Part shown: piece by piece, positions 57,465-64,000 of the stretch
Layout: every line of letters begins with the position of its first letter
How positions within the stretch are numbered: position 1 is the first letter of the stretch
Source of the DNA: Streptomyces sp. M41(2017)
Lineage (GTDB): Bacteria > Actinomycetota > Actinomycetes > Streptomycetales > Streptomycetaceae
Direction of reading: 5' to 3'
Length of the DNA: 64,000 nt
Assembly: GCF_002078175.1 (NCBI RefSeq)
Contig: NZ_MWFK01000001.1
Location: 682,001 to 746,000 of the forward strand
Notes under the pieces: model-generated
The model's database searches: none
What the model was told of the DNA's origin: nothing
What the model saw: the letters and a program-made list of their open reading frames with translations, nothing else
Made by a program: the position numbers and the translations under genes

Positions 57465-59080
57465 ACGAGGCCCTGCCCGACGTCCCGGAGGTCCGCGTCG
57501 TCGGACTTCCGCAGCTCACGTCGGGTTTCGACCTGGTTGAACGTCTTGATCTGCCCATGCACCTGAAGGTGCACGGTCCGCTCGAACCGATGGGTGGCGA
57601 ACAGCTCGCGGGACTCGCCGAGGCGATCTCCCTGAAGGGGCGCGGCGGCGCCGGTTTCCCCTTCGCCAAGAAACTGCGCTCGGTCGCCGAATCGGCCATC
57701 AAGAAGGGCATCCGCCCGGTGGTCGTCGTCAACGGAAGCGAGGACGAACCGGCCTGCCGCAAGGACACGGTGCTCATCAACCGTGCCCCGCACCTCATCC
57801 TGGACGGCGCCCTGCTGGCCGCCGAGGCCATGGGGGCACGCACGCTCGTGATCGGCGTGACCCGCGAATCGACCCAGCGCTCCATGGAGGCCGCGCTGGC
57901 CGAACGCGGCCTGAGCAACCGGCGCGGATCCCCGCTGCGCGCGCGGGTGCAGCGCAACCCGGTCCGGATGGTGACCGGGGCCGCCGCCTCACTGGTGCGG
58001 TCGATCGACGGCGGGCCGGCCATCCCGCCGGGCCGCAAGATCAGCGCGTCACAGAGCGGTGTGGGCGGTGCGCCCACCCTCCTGTCGAACGCGGAGACGT
58101 TCGCCCAGCTGGCCATCGCAGCCCGCATCGGCCCCGACCGCTACCGCAACACGGGCCTCTACGACGAGCCCGGCACCGTCATGCTCACCGTCTCGGGCGC
58201 GGTCGCGCGCCCCATGGTGATCGAGGTCCCCACGGGCGTGCCCCTGCGGTACGTCCTCCAGCTGGCCGGCGCCCCGCCCATGCCCCAGGGCGTGCTGACC
58301 GGCGGCTATCACGGCAAGTGGCTCGACGCCGCGGCGGTCAACGAGGCGATCGTCTCGCGCGACAACCTGGCCGCGGTGGGCGGCGCGCTCGGCGCCGGAG
58401 CCATCATGCCGATCACCCAGCAGACCTGCCCGCTCGGCGAATCGCTGCGGGTGGCCCAGTGGCTGGCCGAGGAGAGCGCGGGACAGTGCGGTCCCTGCTA
58501 CCTCGGACTGCCGGCCGCGGCCCGCGGCCTGGAGGACATCCTCAACGGCGGTGGCCCCGCGGCCCTGGAGGCCGTGAAGCAGGTCGCCAAGTCCGTGAAG
58601 CGGCGCGGCGCGTGCTCCCACCCGGACGGCTCGGCGATGTTCATCGAGTCCACGCTCAAGGCGTTCACGGACGACCTGGCCGCCCATGTCCTCGGAAACG
58701 GCTGCGGACGGCCCGTGGAGGGCGTTCTGCCGCTCTTCGAGGGCGGCAGGGCACCCACGGGCATCCCGGGCGGCCAGGGCGAGCCGGACACGGGCTCCAG
58801 CCGCCAGAAGATCTACGTCGACTGGACGCTGTGCCGCGGGCACGGCCTGTGCGCCGACATCCTCCCCGAGGTCTTCGAGCTGGGGGCCGACGGCTTCCCG
58901 ACCGTCGCGCAGGCCTCCGTACCGCGCTACGCCGAGGCGAAGGCCCTGCGGGCGGTACGGCGCTGCCCGGCGCTCGCCCTGCGCCTGGAGGAGGACACCC
59001 GGTCCGCCGCGCCCGCCCGCAACAACCTGCCGGTGCTGTCCCAGGGGCGCGGCCGGCGCGCCCTGGGCAGCGGCCGGTGA
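57461..59080 (+). CDS. NuoF-like flavoprotein fused to a ferredoxin domain
   Basis: A 539-residue protein. Residues about 45-220 form the FMN/NADH-binding NuoF fold (GRGGAGFP at 60-67, NGSEDEPACRKD). An SLBB domain follows (about 245-300). The iron-sulfur region reads ESAGQCGPCYLG (339-349) with Cys343, Cys346 and Cys385; the first cysteine of the NuoF ESCGxCxPCR motif is Ala340. A C-terminal single-cluster ferredoxin begins DWTLCRGHGLCADILPEVF with Cys-x5-Cys and a late CysPro, the 3Fe-4S/4Fe-4S type. It starts by GTGA overlap with the cytochrome b gene. I infer a soluble NAD(P)H dehydrogenase feeding that heme protein. Confidence 0.82.
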   Translation: MNEALPDVPEVRVVGLPQLTSGFDLVERLDLPMHLKVHGPLEPMGGEQLAGLAEAISLKGRGGAGFPFAKKLRSVAESAIKKGIRPVVVVNGSEDEPACRKDTVLINRAPHLILDGALLAAEAMGARTLVIGVTRESTQRSMEAALAERGLSNRRGSPLRARVQRNPVRMVTGAAASLVRSIDGGPAIPPGRKISASQSGVGGAPTLLSNAETFAQLAIAARIGPDRYRNTGLYDEPGTVMLTVSGAVARPMVIEVPTGVPLRYVLQLAGAPPMPQGVLTGGYHGKWLDAAAVNEAIVSRDNLAAVGGALGAGAIMPITQQTCPLGESLRVAQWLAEESAGQCGPCYLGLPAAARGLEDILNGGGPAALEAVKQVAKSVKRRGACSHPDGSAMFIESTLKAFTDDLAAHVLGNGCGRPVEGVLPLFEGGRAPTGIPGGQGEPDTGSSRQKIYVDWTLCRGHGLCADILPEVFELGADGFPTVAQASVPRYAEAKALRAVRRCPALALRLEEDTRSAAPARNNLPVLSQGRGRRALGSGR

Positions 59081-59104
59081 GCCCGCGAGGACGCTGAACA
59101 CGAG

Positions 59105-59137
59105 GAAGCGGGCCACCGGTGACCGGTGGCCCGCTTC
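59105..59137 (+). terminator. Terminator of the cytochrome b/NuoF-like operon
   Basis: GAAGCGGGCCACCGG-TGA-CCGGTGGCCCGCTTC: a perfect 15-bp stem with a 3-base loop, 24 bases after the stop. Confidence 0.85.
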
Positions 59138-59167
59138 TCGCTGCGCTCCGGCGCGGGACGACGAAGA

Positions 59168-59196
59168 AGCGGGCCACCCGATCCGGGTGACCCGCT
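59168..59196 (-). terminator. Terminator of the first tRNA-Ala
   Basis: On the minus strand AGCGGGTCACCCG-GAT-CGGGTGGCCCGCT (13 bp, one G-T) followed by TTCTTCG, 11 bases beyond the tRNA 3' end. Shares its stem sequence with the neighbouring operon terminator. Confidence 0.7.
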
Positions 59197-59207
59197 GTCA
59201 ACTGCTG

Positions 59208-59280
59208 TGGAGCTAAGGAGAATTGAACTCCTGACCTCCTGCATGCCATGCAGGCGCTCTACCAACTGAGCTATAGCCCC
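59208..59280 (-). tRNA. tRNA-Ala (anticodon GGC), copy 1
   Basis: A 73-base cloverleaf: acceptor GGGGCTA/TAGCTCC, D-arm GCTCAGTTGGTAGAGC, anticodon stem CCTGC/GCAGG with loop ATGGCAT (anticodon GGC, codons GCC/GCU), T-arm with GTTCAATTC. CCA is not encoded. Identical to the copy at 60135. Confidence 0.97.
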
Positions 59281-59440
59281 TCGCGACCAGCGGCGTAACC
59301 GCTTCTCGGCCGTTCCGCCCGGTTTCCCCGGCGGCGACGCCAACATTACACGGTCCCCCTGGGGAACCACCAAATCGTTTCCCGTACGCGCCGATTGAGG
59401 CCAAATGTCGGATTCTCCGGCCGGGGCGGGGGCTCCCCGG

Positions 59441-59674
59441 TCAGGCCGTGGCGAACGAGTAGAACCGCTTGAGGGTGCAGTGCTCGTCGAGGAGCCGGCC
59501 GTAGATCGGCTCGCCCTCCAGCTCCCGATACGTCTCGATCGGGTCGCCTTTTATGATCAGCGCCCGCGCGCACTCCTCGCACCAGTACTGGTAGTCGTGG
59601 TTGACCGGCTCCATGTCGCGGACGATGGGCGTACCACTGCCGCACCAATCGCACTTCCGCCTGTGTGCACCCAT
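59441..59674 (-). CDS. Small zinc-finger protein, unknown function
   Basis: A 77-residue protein. CDWCGSGTP and WCEECARAL give a CxxC-x23-CxxC zinc-binding pattern, followed by IKGDPIETYRELEGEPIYG and a basic tail. GGAG lies 9 bases before the ATG, and the start is only 3 bases after the stop of the upstream 57-residue zinc-ribbon gene, so the two form an operon between the tRNA-Ala copies. No family is recognised beyond a generic treble-clef/ribbon. Confidence 0.75.
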   Translation of the reverse strand: MGAHRRKCDWCGSGTPIVRDMEPVNHDYQYWCEECARALIIKGDPIETYRELEGEPIYGRLLDEHCTLKRFYSFATA

Positions 59675-59677
59675 CGA

Positions 59678-59851
59678 TCAGCTCCAGCTGTGGCCGCAGG
59701 CCGTGCACACGTAGGAGATCCCACCGTTGTCGCCGAGAACCTGGGCGATGTGGGCCGATCCGCAGGACGGGCAGTCGAGGAGGGTGGCTGGCTTCCGGGT
59801 CAGTACCGCATCGGGGAGATCGTCGACCTCCTCGATGATGCTGGCAGGCAT
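59678..59851 (-). CDS. 57-residue zinc-ribbon protein
   Basis: A short gene with a GGAGG site 7 bases before the ATG. The protein starts MPASIIEEVDDLPDAVLTRK, then CPSCGSAHIAQVLGDNG, then CTACGHSWS and stop, a single CxxC-x18-20-CxxC zinc ribbon at the C-terminus, resembling RNA-polymerase or TFIIB-type ribbons. It immediately precedes the 77-residue zinc-finger gene. Its codon use matches the surroundings and the spacing to the next gene is 3 bp, which supports it as real despite size. Confidence 0.78.
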   Translation of the reverse strand: MPASIIEEVDDLPDAVLTRKPATLLDCPSCGSAHIAQVLGDNGGISYVCTACGHSWS

Positions 59852-60053
59852 CGGTTCTCCCTCCCGTCGGGCCGCGCCCCCTTCCGGCCGTTTGATTCTG
59901 CCACGGCAGCGGCAATACGGTCAGCGACGCCTTCGTACCAGTCCGGACACGGGACCCGGCGCGGCCGTCGCGGCACGCGCATTCGTGCACGCCAGGAGGG
60001 TGTCCGCAGAGATATACGCCCGGCGGCGCCAACTGACTCAAGCGGAGAACAAC

Positions 60054-60086
60054 GAAAAATCCCGCCCCCTGCCGGGGACGGGATCT
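60054..60086 (-). terminator. Terminator of the second tRNA-Ala
   Basis: On the minus strand ATCCCGTCCCC-GGCA-GGGGGCGGGAT (11 bp, one G-T) followed by TTTTTCG, about 50 bases after the tRNA 3' end. Confidence 0.85.
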
Positions 60087-60134
60087 TCAGAAGCGATCAA
60101 CGACTCTTCGAGAACTCGAAAGGGAGTCGATCCG

Positions 60135-60207
60135 TGGAGCTAAGGAGAATTGAACTCCTGACCTCCTGCATGCCATGCAGGCGCTCTACCAACTGAGCTA
60201 TAGCCCC
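60135..60207 (-). tRNA. tRNA-Ala (anticodon GGC), copy 2
   Basis: Identical in all 73 bases to the copy at 59208, with its own terminator. The flanks differ, so only the mature gene is shared (with a few bases 5' and 3'). Confidence 0.97.
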
Positions 60208-60280
60208 GTGCGCTCTTCCCGCCCTGCGGGCCGAACAAGAAGAACTTTAGCCTGCGACCAGCCGGAAAGTGAAATCCGGT

Positions 60281-60306
60281 CCGTCCGGGCCCGCAGGACC
60301 GGACGG
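60281..60306 (-). terminator. Hairpin after the phosphatase gene
   Basis: CCGTCCGG and CCGGACGG form a perfect 8-bp stem with a 10-base loop, 20 bases past the phosphatase stop. Possible terminator of rsfS-phosphatase. Confidence 0.45.
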
Positions 60307-60325
60307 AGGCCTTCCGTGGCACCGC

Positions 60326-61012
60326 TCAGTCGTCGTCACCGAGCACCGGTTCGGGCAGCGTGCCGGCGTTGTGCTCCAGGAGCCGCCAGCCGCGGGCGCC
60401 CTCGCCGAGAACCGACCAGCAGCAGTTGGACAGCCCGCCGAGGCTCTCCCAGTGCTGGGACTCCAGGCCGAGCAGACGACCGATCGTGGTGCGGATCGTG
60501 CCGCCGTGGCTGACGACGACGAGCGTGCCGTCGTCCGGGAGTTTCTCCGCGTGCCGCAGCACCACGGGGGCGGCGCGGTCGGCGACCTCGCTCTCCAGCT
60601 CGCCTCCGCCGCGACGGACGGCCTCACCGCGCTTCCACGCGGCGTACTCCTCGCCGTGGCGGGCGATGATCTCCTCGTGCGTCAGGCCCTGCCAGACGCC
60701 CGCGTAGGTCTCCCGCAGGCCCTCGTCGTGCGTGACCTCGAGGCCGGTCAGCGCGGCCAGCTCTGCGGCCGTGTTCGCGGCCCGCTGGAGGTCCGAGGCG
60801 ACGATGGCGTCGGGCTTCAGCGAGGCGAGCAGCCGGGCGGCGCGCCTGGCCTGCCCGACACCCGTCTCGGTCAGCGCGACGTCCGTGGTGCCCTGGAAGC
60901 GGCGCTCCACGTTCCACGAGGTCTGGCCGTGCCTCCAGAGGATGAGGCGACGGCCGCGACCCGGCCTGCCGCCGCTCTCCGCGCCCGGCCTCTTCTCGGC
61001 CCCACCGGTCAC
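60326..61012 (-). CDS. Histidine phosphatase family protein
   Basis: A 228-residue phosphoglycerate-mutase-superfamily enzyme. The phosphohistidine motif is LILWRHGQTSWN (about residues 24-35), the second Arg in DLQRAANTAAEL, the Glu in GLRETYAGVWQG and the second His in VVVSHGGTIRTT. It is cofactor-independent in its small-molecule specificity, which cannot be read; pentose-phosphate, PGM or mannosyl-3-phosphoglycerate phosphatase relatives exist. The GTG overlaps the rsfS stop (GTGA). The frame stays open upstream but without a ribosome site. Confidence 0.93.
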   Translation of the reverse strand: MTGGAEKRPGAESGGRPGRGRRLILWRHGQTSWNVERRFQGTTDVALTETGVGQARRAARLLASLKPDAIVASDLQRAANTAAELAALTGLEVTHDEGLRETYAGVWQGLTHEEIIARHGEEYAAWKRGEAVRRGGGELESEVADRAAPVVLRHAEKLPDDGTLVVVSHGGTIRTTIGRLLGLESQHWESLGGLSNCCWSVLGEGARGWRLLEHNAGTLPEPVLGDDD

Positions 61013-61452
61013 CGCAGCTCCTCCAGTTCGGCGGAGTCCTCCTCGGCCTGGAACTTGGCGTGCTCGGCGCCCTTCCCACGGGTCGCCTTGGCCTCCTCGG
61101 GGAGGTCCAGCTCGGGGCAGTCCTTCCACAGGCGCTCGAGCGCGTAGAAGACACGCTCCTCGCTGTGCTGGACGTGCACCACGATGTCGACGTAGTCGAG
61201 CAGGACCCAGCGGGCCTCGCGGTCGCCCTCGCGGCGCACCGGCTTGACGCCGAGCTCCTTGCTGAGGCGCTCCTCGATCTCGTCGACGATCGACTTGACC
61301 TGGCGGTCGTTCGGGGCGGACGCCAGCAGGAAGGCGTCGGTGATCGAGAGCACATCGCTCACGTCGTAGGCGATGATGTCGTGCGCGAGCTTGTCTGCGG
61401 CCGCCTGTGCGGCGGTCTTGATGAGCTCGATGGAGCGGTCCGTGGCGGTCAC
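61009..61452 (-). CDS. rsfS: Ribosomal silencing factor RsfS
   Basis: A 147-residue RsfS/Iojap protein that binds L14 and blocks subunit joining in starvation. IIAYDVSDVLSITDAFLLAS and ARWVLLDYVDIVVHVQH are the family blocks. An acidic/Lys tail (residues about 118-147) is typical of actinobacteria. Coupled to the phosphatase by 4 bp. It follows the nadD-LCP pair after a strong terminator, so it probably has its own promoter. Confidence 0.96.
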   Translation of the reverse strand: MTATDRSIELIKTAAQAAADKLAHDIIAYDVSDVLSITDAFLLASAPNDRQVKSIVDEIEERLSKELGVKPVRREGDREARWVLLDYVDIVVHVQHSEERVFYALERLWKDCPELDLPEEAKATRGKGAEHAKFQAEEDSAELEELR

Positions 61453-61529
61453 TACGCGGCTTTCCGTCGGCGGTCAGTAATGACTCAAGGGTCTCACGGA
61501 CCGCCGAGGACCCCCCACGCGTTTCCCGG

Positions 61530-61561
61530 GACCACGCCCCGGGCGGCCCCGGGGCGTGGTC
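61530..61561 (-). terminator. Terminator of the LCP gene
   Basis: GACCACGCCCCGGG-CGGC-CCCGGGGCGTGGTC is a perfect 14-bp stem with a 4-base loop, starting 5 bases past the LCP stop. Confidence 0.8.
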
Positions 61562-61565
61562 GCGG

Positions 61566-63365
61566 TCACCCCTTGGGTGCGGTGTCGACCTTGTAGTCCT
61601 GGCCGAGGACGACCGAGACGTCCGCGTTGTTGGTGACCGTGCCCTTCTTGACCGTGCTGGTCGGCAGCCCCAGCGTCTTGGCGACCTCCACGGCGTCGTC
61701 CTTCTTCGCCGCGTCGCCGTAGGTGATCTGCGACACGCTCTGGGCCGCGCCGGCGGATCCGGCGTCAAGGTAGGTGTAGCCGCCGTTGACCAGCACGACG
61801 CGGGCCTGTCCGGTGGCCGCCTTGTCGCCGGTGGCGTTCTTGATGCCGACGCGGACCGCGGCGTCGGCGTCCGGGCTCTTCGCCGTGCCGCCGAGGATGT
61901 CCTTGATCACGCTGCTGGAGGCACTCGCGCCGAGGGTGCCGTCCTGCTGCACCGGGAGCAGCGCGGTCTTGTAGTCGCCGCCCTTGGCGAGGTCGGCGAG
62001 CTTGGAGAGGAAGGCGCCGAGGTCCTGGTCCGTCAGGGACGGGTCGAGGATCTGCGCCAGCGTCTGCACGGTGGTCGTCGCGGCCTGCTTGTCGGAGGAC
62101 AGCTTGCGCAGTACTCCCTGCATGACCTGGCCGAACCGTTCCAGCTGTGCGTTCTGCGCCTCGCCGGGGGCCCGGTAGGTGGCGTAGGCGACGGCCATCT
62201 TGCCGCTGAGGGTCTGGTCGGTGCCCTTCTTGACGAGCGGGGCCTCGCCCTTCTTCTTGGACTCGGGGTCCGGCACGTCGGTGTTCGTGGTGATGTCCAC
62301 GTTGCCGACGAGTTCGACGAGGTTGTTGAGGTAGGGGGTGTCGAGCCGCCAGGTGCCCTGGATGTTGGTGCCGAGCACGGTGTCGACCGCGTCCCGCGTA
62401 CCGGACGAGCCGTCGCTGTCGACGGACTTGGCGAGCGTGGTCGTCGAGCCGTCGTCGTCCGTCAGGGCCAGGGCGTTGGGCAGCAGGACGGTGGTGCCCT
62501 GCCGGGTGGTGGTGTTGTCGACCAGCAGGGCCGTGGAGGTGCCGCCGCCCTTGGTGTTGTGCAGGTGGACGACGATCACGTCGCGCTTCTGGGCGGTGAC
62601 GGCCGTGCTGGTCCCCGGCCCGGCGTCCGAGGAGGTCCCGGGCAGCTTGCCCGCGTACCAGAGGTAGCCGGCGCCTCCGACGGCGACGAGGGCGAGGACC
62701 ACGACGAGCGCGACGACCCGGCCGCGCGCGCGGCGCCTGGCCTCCTCGCGGCGCTCGGTGCGGTTCTCGGTGAACTTCAGCCAGTCGATGACGTCCTCGG
62801 ACTCGGCTTCCGGTTCCTCGACGAAGGCGAACTGCTCGGTGCGGTAGTCCCGGTCGGCGCGCAGCGGGGTCTCGTCGTCCTCCTGCGGCCCGGCCTGCTG
62901 CGGGATGTACGCGGTCTGCTCGGCGACGACCCGGGGCTGCTGACCGGTGCCCGCGCCCTGCCGCCCGTAGGCGTCGTACCCGGTCCCGGCGGGCCCGTCG
63001 GCGCCGGGCGCACCCGTGCCGTAGGCGTCGTGGGAGCCGTACGGCTGGGCGCTCGGCTGCCGGCCGGTGTCGTAGGGCGCCACCGTGGGCTGCTGTCCCG
63101 TGTCGTACGGGGACGCCGTCGGCTGCTGACCGGTGTCGTACGGGGACGCCTGTTGCTGCTGTCCCGTGTCGTAGGGCTGGACGGGCTCCTGGGCGCCCGT
63201 CGCGTAGGGGTCGTAGCCGTAGCCCTGTTGCTGCTGGGCGGCGTAGCCGTCGTACCCCTGGGCAGGCTGCTGCGGCACCTGCCGGTAGACGGGCTGCCCG
63301 AACTCGTCGTAGCCGACGAGTTCGTACGGATCGCCGCCCGTGTATCCGTCGTATCGGTCGTTCAC
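61566..63365 (-). CDS. LytR-CpsA-Psr-like protein with repetitive N-terminus
   Basis: A 599-residue protein. Residues 1-200 are a Gln/Tyr/Gly/Pro-rich cytoplasmic tail with four 11-residue PYDTGQQPTAS-type repeats (about 64-107). A membrane helix (VVALVVVLALVAVGGAGYLW) near residue 225 precedes an extracellular LCP-like domain (about 250-430) and a LytR_C domain (about 500-599). The LCP catalytic PRD is replaced by PNA, and the late Arg-rich helix is degenerate. GTG start with AGAGGGG upstream; an alternative GTG overlaps the nadD stop. It is probably not an active ligase. Confidence 0.8.
   Translation of the reverse strand: MNDRYDGYTGGDPYELVGYDEFGQPVYRQVPQQPAQGYDGYAAQQQQGYGYDPYATGAQEPVQPYDTGQQQQASPYDTGQQPTASPYDTGQQPTVAPYDTGRQPSAQPYGSHDAYGTGAPGADGPAGTGYDAYGRQGAGTGQQPRVVAEQTAYIPQQAGPQEDDETPLRADRDYRTEQFAFVEEPEAESEDVIDWLKFTENRTERREEARRRARGRVVALVVVLALVAVGGAGYLWYAGKLPGTSSDAGPGTSTAVTAQKRDVIVVHLHNTKGGGTSTALLVDNTTTRQGTTVLLPNALALTDDDGSTTTLAKSVDSDGSSGTRDAVDTVLGTNIQGTWRLDTPYLNNLVELVGNVDITTNTDVPDPESKKKGEAPLVKKGTDQTLSGKMAVAYATYRAPGEAQNAQLERFGQVMQGVLRKLSSDKQAATTTVQTLAQILDPSLTDQDLGAFLSKLADLAKGGDYKTALLPVQQDGTLGASASSSVIKDILGGTAKSPDADAAVRVGIKNATGDKAATGQARVVLVNGGYTYLDAGSAGAAQSVSQITYGDAAKKDDAVEVAKTLGLPTSTVKKGTVTNNADVSVVLGQDYKVDTAPKG
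63045..63176 (-). repeat. Four tandem 33-bp repeats in the LCP gene
   Basis: Four copies encode PYDTGQQQQAS, PYDTGQQPTAS, PYDTGQQPTVA and PYDTGRQPSAQ. In frame, near-identical, so copy number may vary between strains. Confidence 0.85.
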
Positions 63366-63382
63366 CGGGTGCCCCTCTCGGC

Positions 63383-64000
63383 TCACTGGCCGCGGTACAG
63401 CTCACGCTTGTCGATGTAGCGCACCACACCGTCCGGCACCAGGTACCAGACGGGATCGCCCTTGGCGACTCTCGCACGGCAGTCTGTGGACGAGATGGCG
63501 AGCGCGGGAACCTCGACGAGCGAGACACCGCCCTCCGGGAGCCCCGGGTCGGTCAGGGTGTGGCCGGGCCGGGTGACCCCGATGAAGTGCGCGAGGGAGA
63601 ACAGCTCTTCGGTGTAGCGCCAGGTGAGGATCTGGCCGAGCGCGTCGGCGCCGGTGATGAAGAAGAGGTCCGCGTCGGGATTGAGCGAGCGCAGGTCGCG
63701 CAGGGTGTCCGTGGTGTACGTCGGCCCGCCGCGGTCGATGTCGATGCGGCTCACCGAGAACTGCGGGTTCTCGGCGGTCGCGATGACCGTCATCAGATAG
63801 CGGTCCTCGGCCGGGGTCACCTTGCGGTCGGTCTTCTGCCACGGCTGGCCGGTCGGCACGAACACGACCTGGTCGAGGTGGAACTGGGCGGCGACCTCGC
63901 TGGCCGCCACCAGGTGACCGTGGTGGATCGGGTCGAACGTGCCGCCCATGACGCCGAGGCGGCGCTTGCCCGGATTCGAGGGCCCGCCCTTGGGACCGGC
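63383..64000 (-). CDS. nadD: Nicotinate-nucleotide adenylyltransferase (5' end cut)
   Basis: At least 188 residues of NadD, making nicotinic-acid adenine dinucleotide. [19 protein letters not shown] is the dinucleotide-binding HxxH signature and [20 protein letters not shown] the C-terminal ISSTxIR-like block. The reading frame continues upstream of the internal ATG as [11 protein letters not shown], so the true start lies past the window edge. Its stop overlaps a possible GTG of the LCP gene. Confidence 0.95.
   Translation of the reverse strand, partial: AGPKGGPSNPGKRRLGVMGGTFDPIHHGHLVAASEVAAQFHLDQVVFVPTGQPWQKTDRKVTPAEDRYLMTVIATAENPQFSVSRIDIDRGGPTYTTDTLRDLRSLNPDADLFFITGADALGQILTWRYTEELFSLAHFIGVTRPGHTLTDPGLPEGGVSLVEVPALAISSTDCRARVAKGDPVWYLVPDGVVRYIDKRELYRGQ

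Noticed and set aside
59208..60207. tRNA-Ala copies as att sites of an integrated element
   Set aside because: Full-length identical tRNAs with their own terminators, no integrase or phage genes between.

Overview
The window is about 72% GC by eye, with GTG starts, many 4-bp ATGA/GTGA stop-start overlaps and actinobacterial core genes in a familiar order (phoH-ybeY-hlyC, hrcA-dnaJ, lepA/rpsT, holA-comEC-comEA, leuS, nadD-LCP-rsfS). This points to a Streptomyces-type chromosome, core region rather than chromosome arm. I see no transposase, integrase, CRISPR array or prophage. The right edge cuts the 5' end of nadD.

Layout. 0.1-1.5 kb: a protealysin-like M4 metalloprotease and its probable inhibitor (emfourin). 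1.6-4.1 kb: a GH1 glycosidase translationally coupled to an MFS sugar carrier. 4.2-6.0 kb: an SDR enzyme divergent from an XRE-family regulator. 6.0-15.0 kb: a PII protein, era, a catalytically degenerate cytidine deaminase, a second XRE regulator divergent from a DHA2 drug exporter, then the minus-strand block phoH-ybeY-hlyC-yjbR and a PfkB-type sugar kinase. 15.5-25.8 kb: an MFS protein with a Val/Ile-Glu-Ile-Pro repeat tail, a purine deaminase, RNase Z, a HIT protein, a tricorn-like protease, a lipoprotein, a VOC protein, rsmE and nitronate monooxygenase. 25.8-31.1 kb: hrcA-dnaJ under a perfect CIRCE element, an MBL hydrolase, a DUF3097 protein and hemW. 31.1-38.2 kb: a signalling island with an ATPase/SpoIIE phosphatase divergent from a 1396-residue poly-HAMP hybrid histidine kinase and a coiled-coil response regulator. 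38.3-46.3 kb: an acyl-CoA ligase, lepA, rpsT, holA bracketed by two different minisatellites, and an arylamine N-acetyltransferase. 46.3-52.7 kb: comEC, comEA, degV and a membrane coiled-coil protein. 52.8-55.9 kb: leuS behind what reads as a leucine attenuator (leader peptide MRAVRLLLSEPR plus terminator). 56.1-59.1 kb: a two-gene redox module, a bis-heme cytochrome b and a NuoF-like/ferredoxin fusion. 59.2-64.0 kb: two identical tRNA-Ala(GGC) genes around two tiny zinc-ribbon genes, then phosphatase, rsfS, a degenerate LCP protein and nadD.

Most of the window is housekeeping: protein synthesis (leuS, rpsT, lepA, rsfS, era, ybeY, tRNAs), protein quality control (hrcA-dnaJ, tricorn), cofactors (nadD, hemW) and DNA replication or uptake (holA, comEC/EA). 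Accessory modules sit between these blocks, each usually a pair with its own regulator or partner. The most interesting signals are the leuS leader peptide/terminator, the split cytochrome b-NuoF/ferredoxin module, the holA-flanking minisatellites (one incorporates the holA 3' end), the pseudo-cytidine deaminase and the poly-HAMP kinase. All functional calls come from reading motifs; no database search was run.
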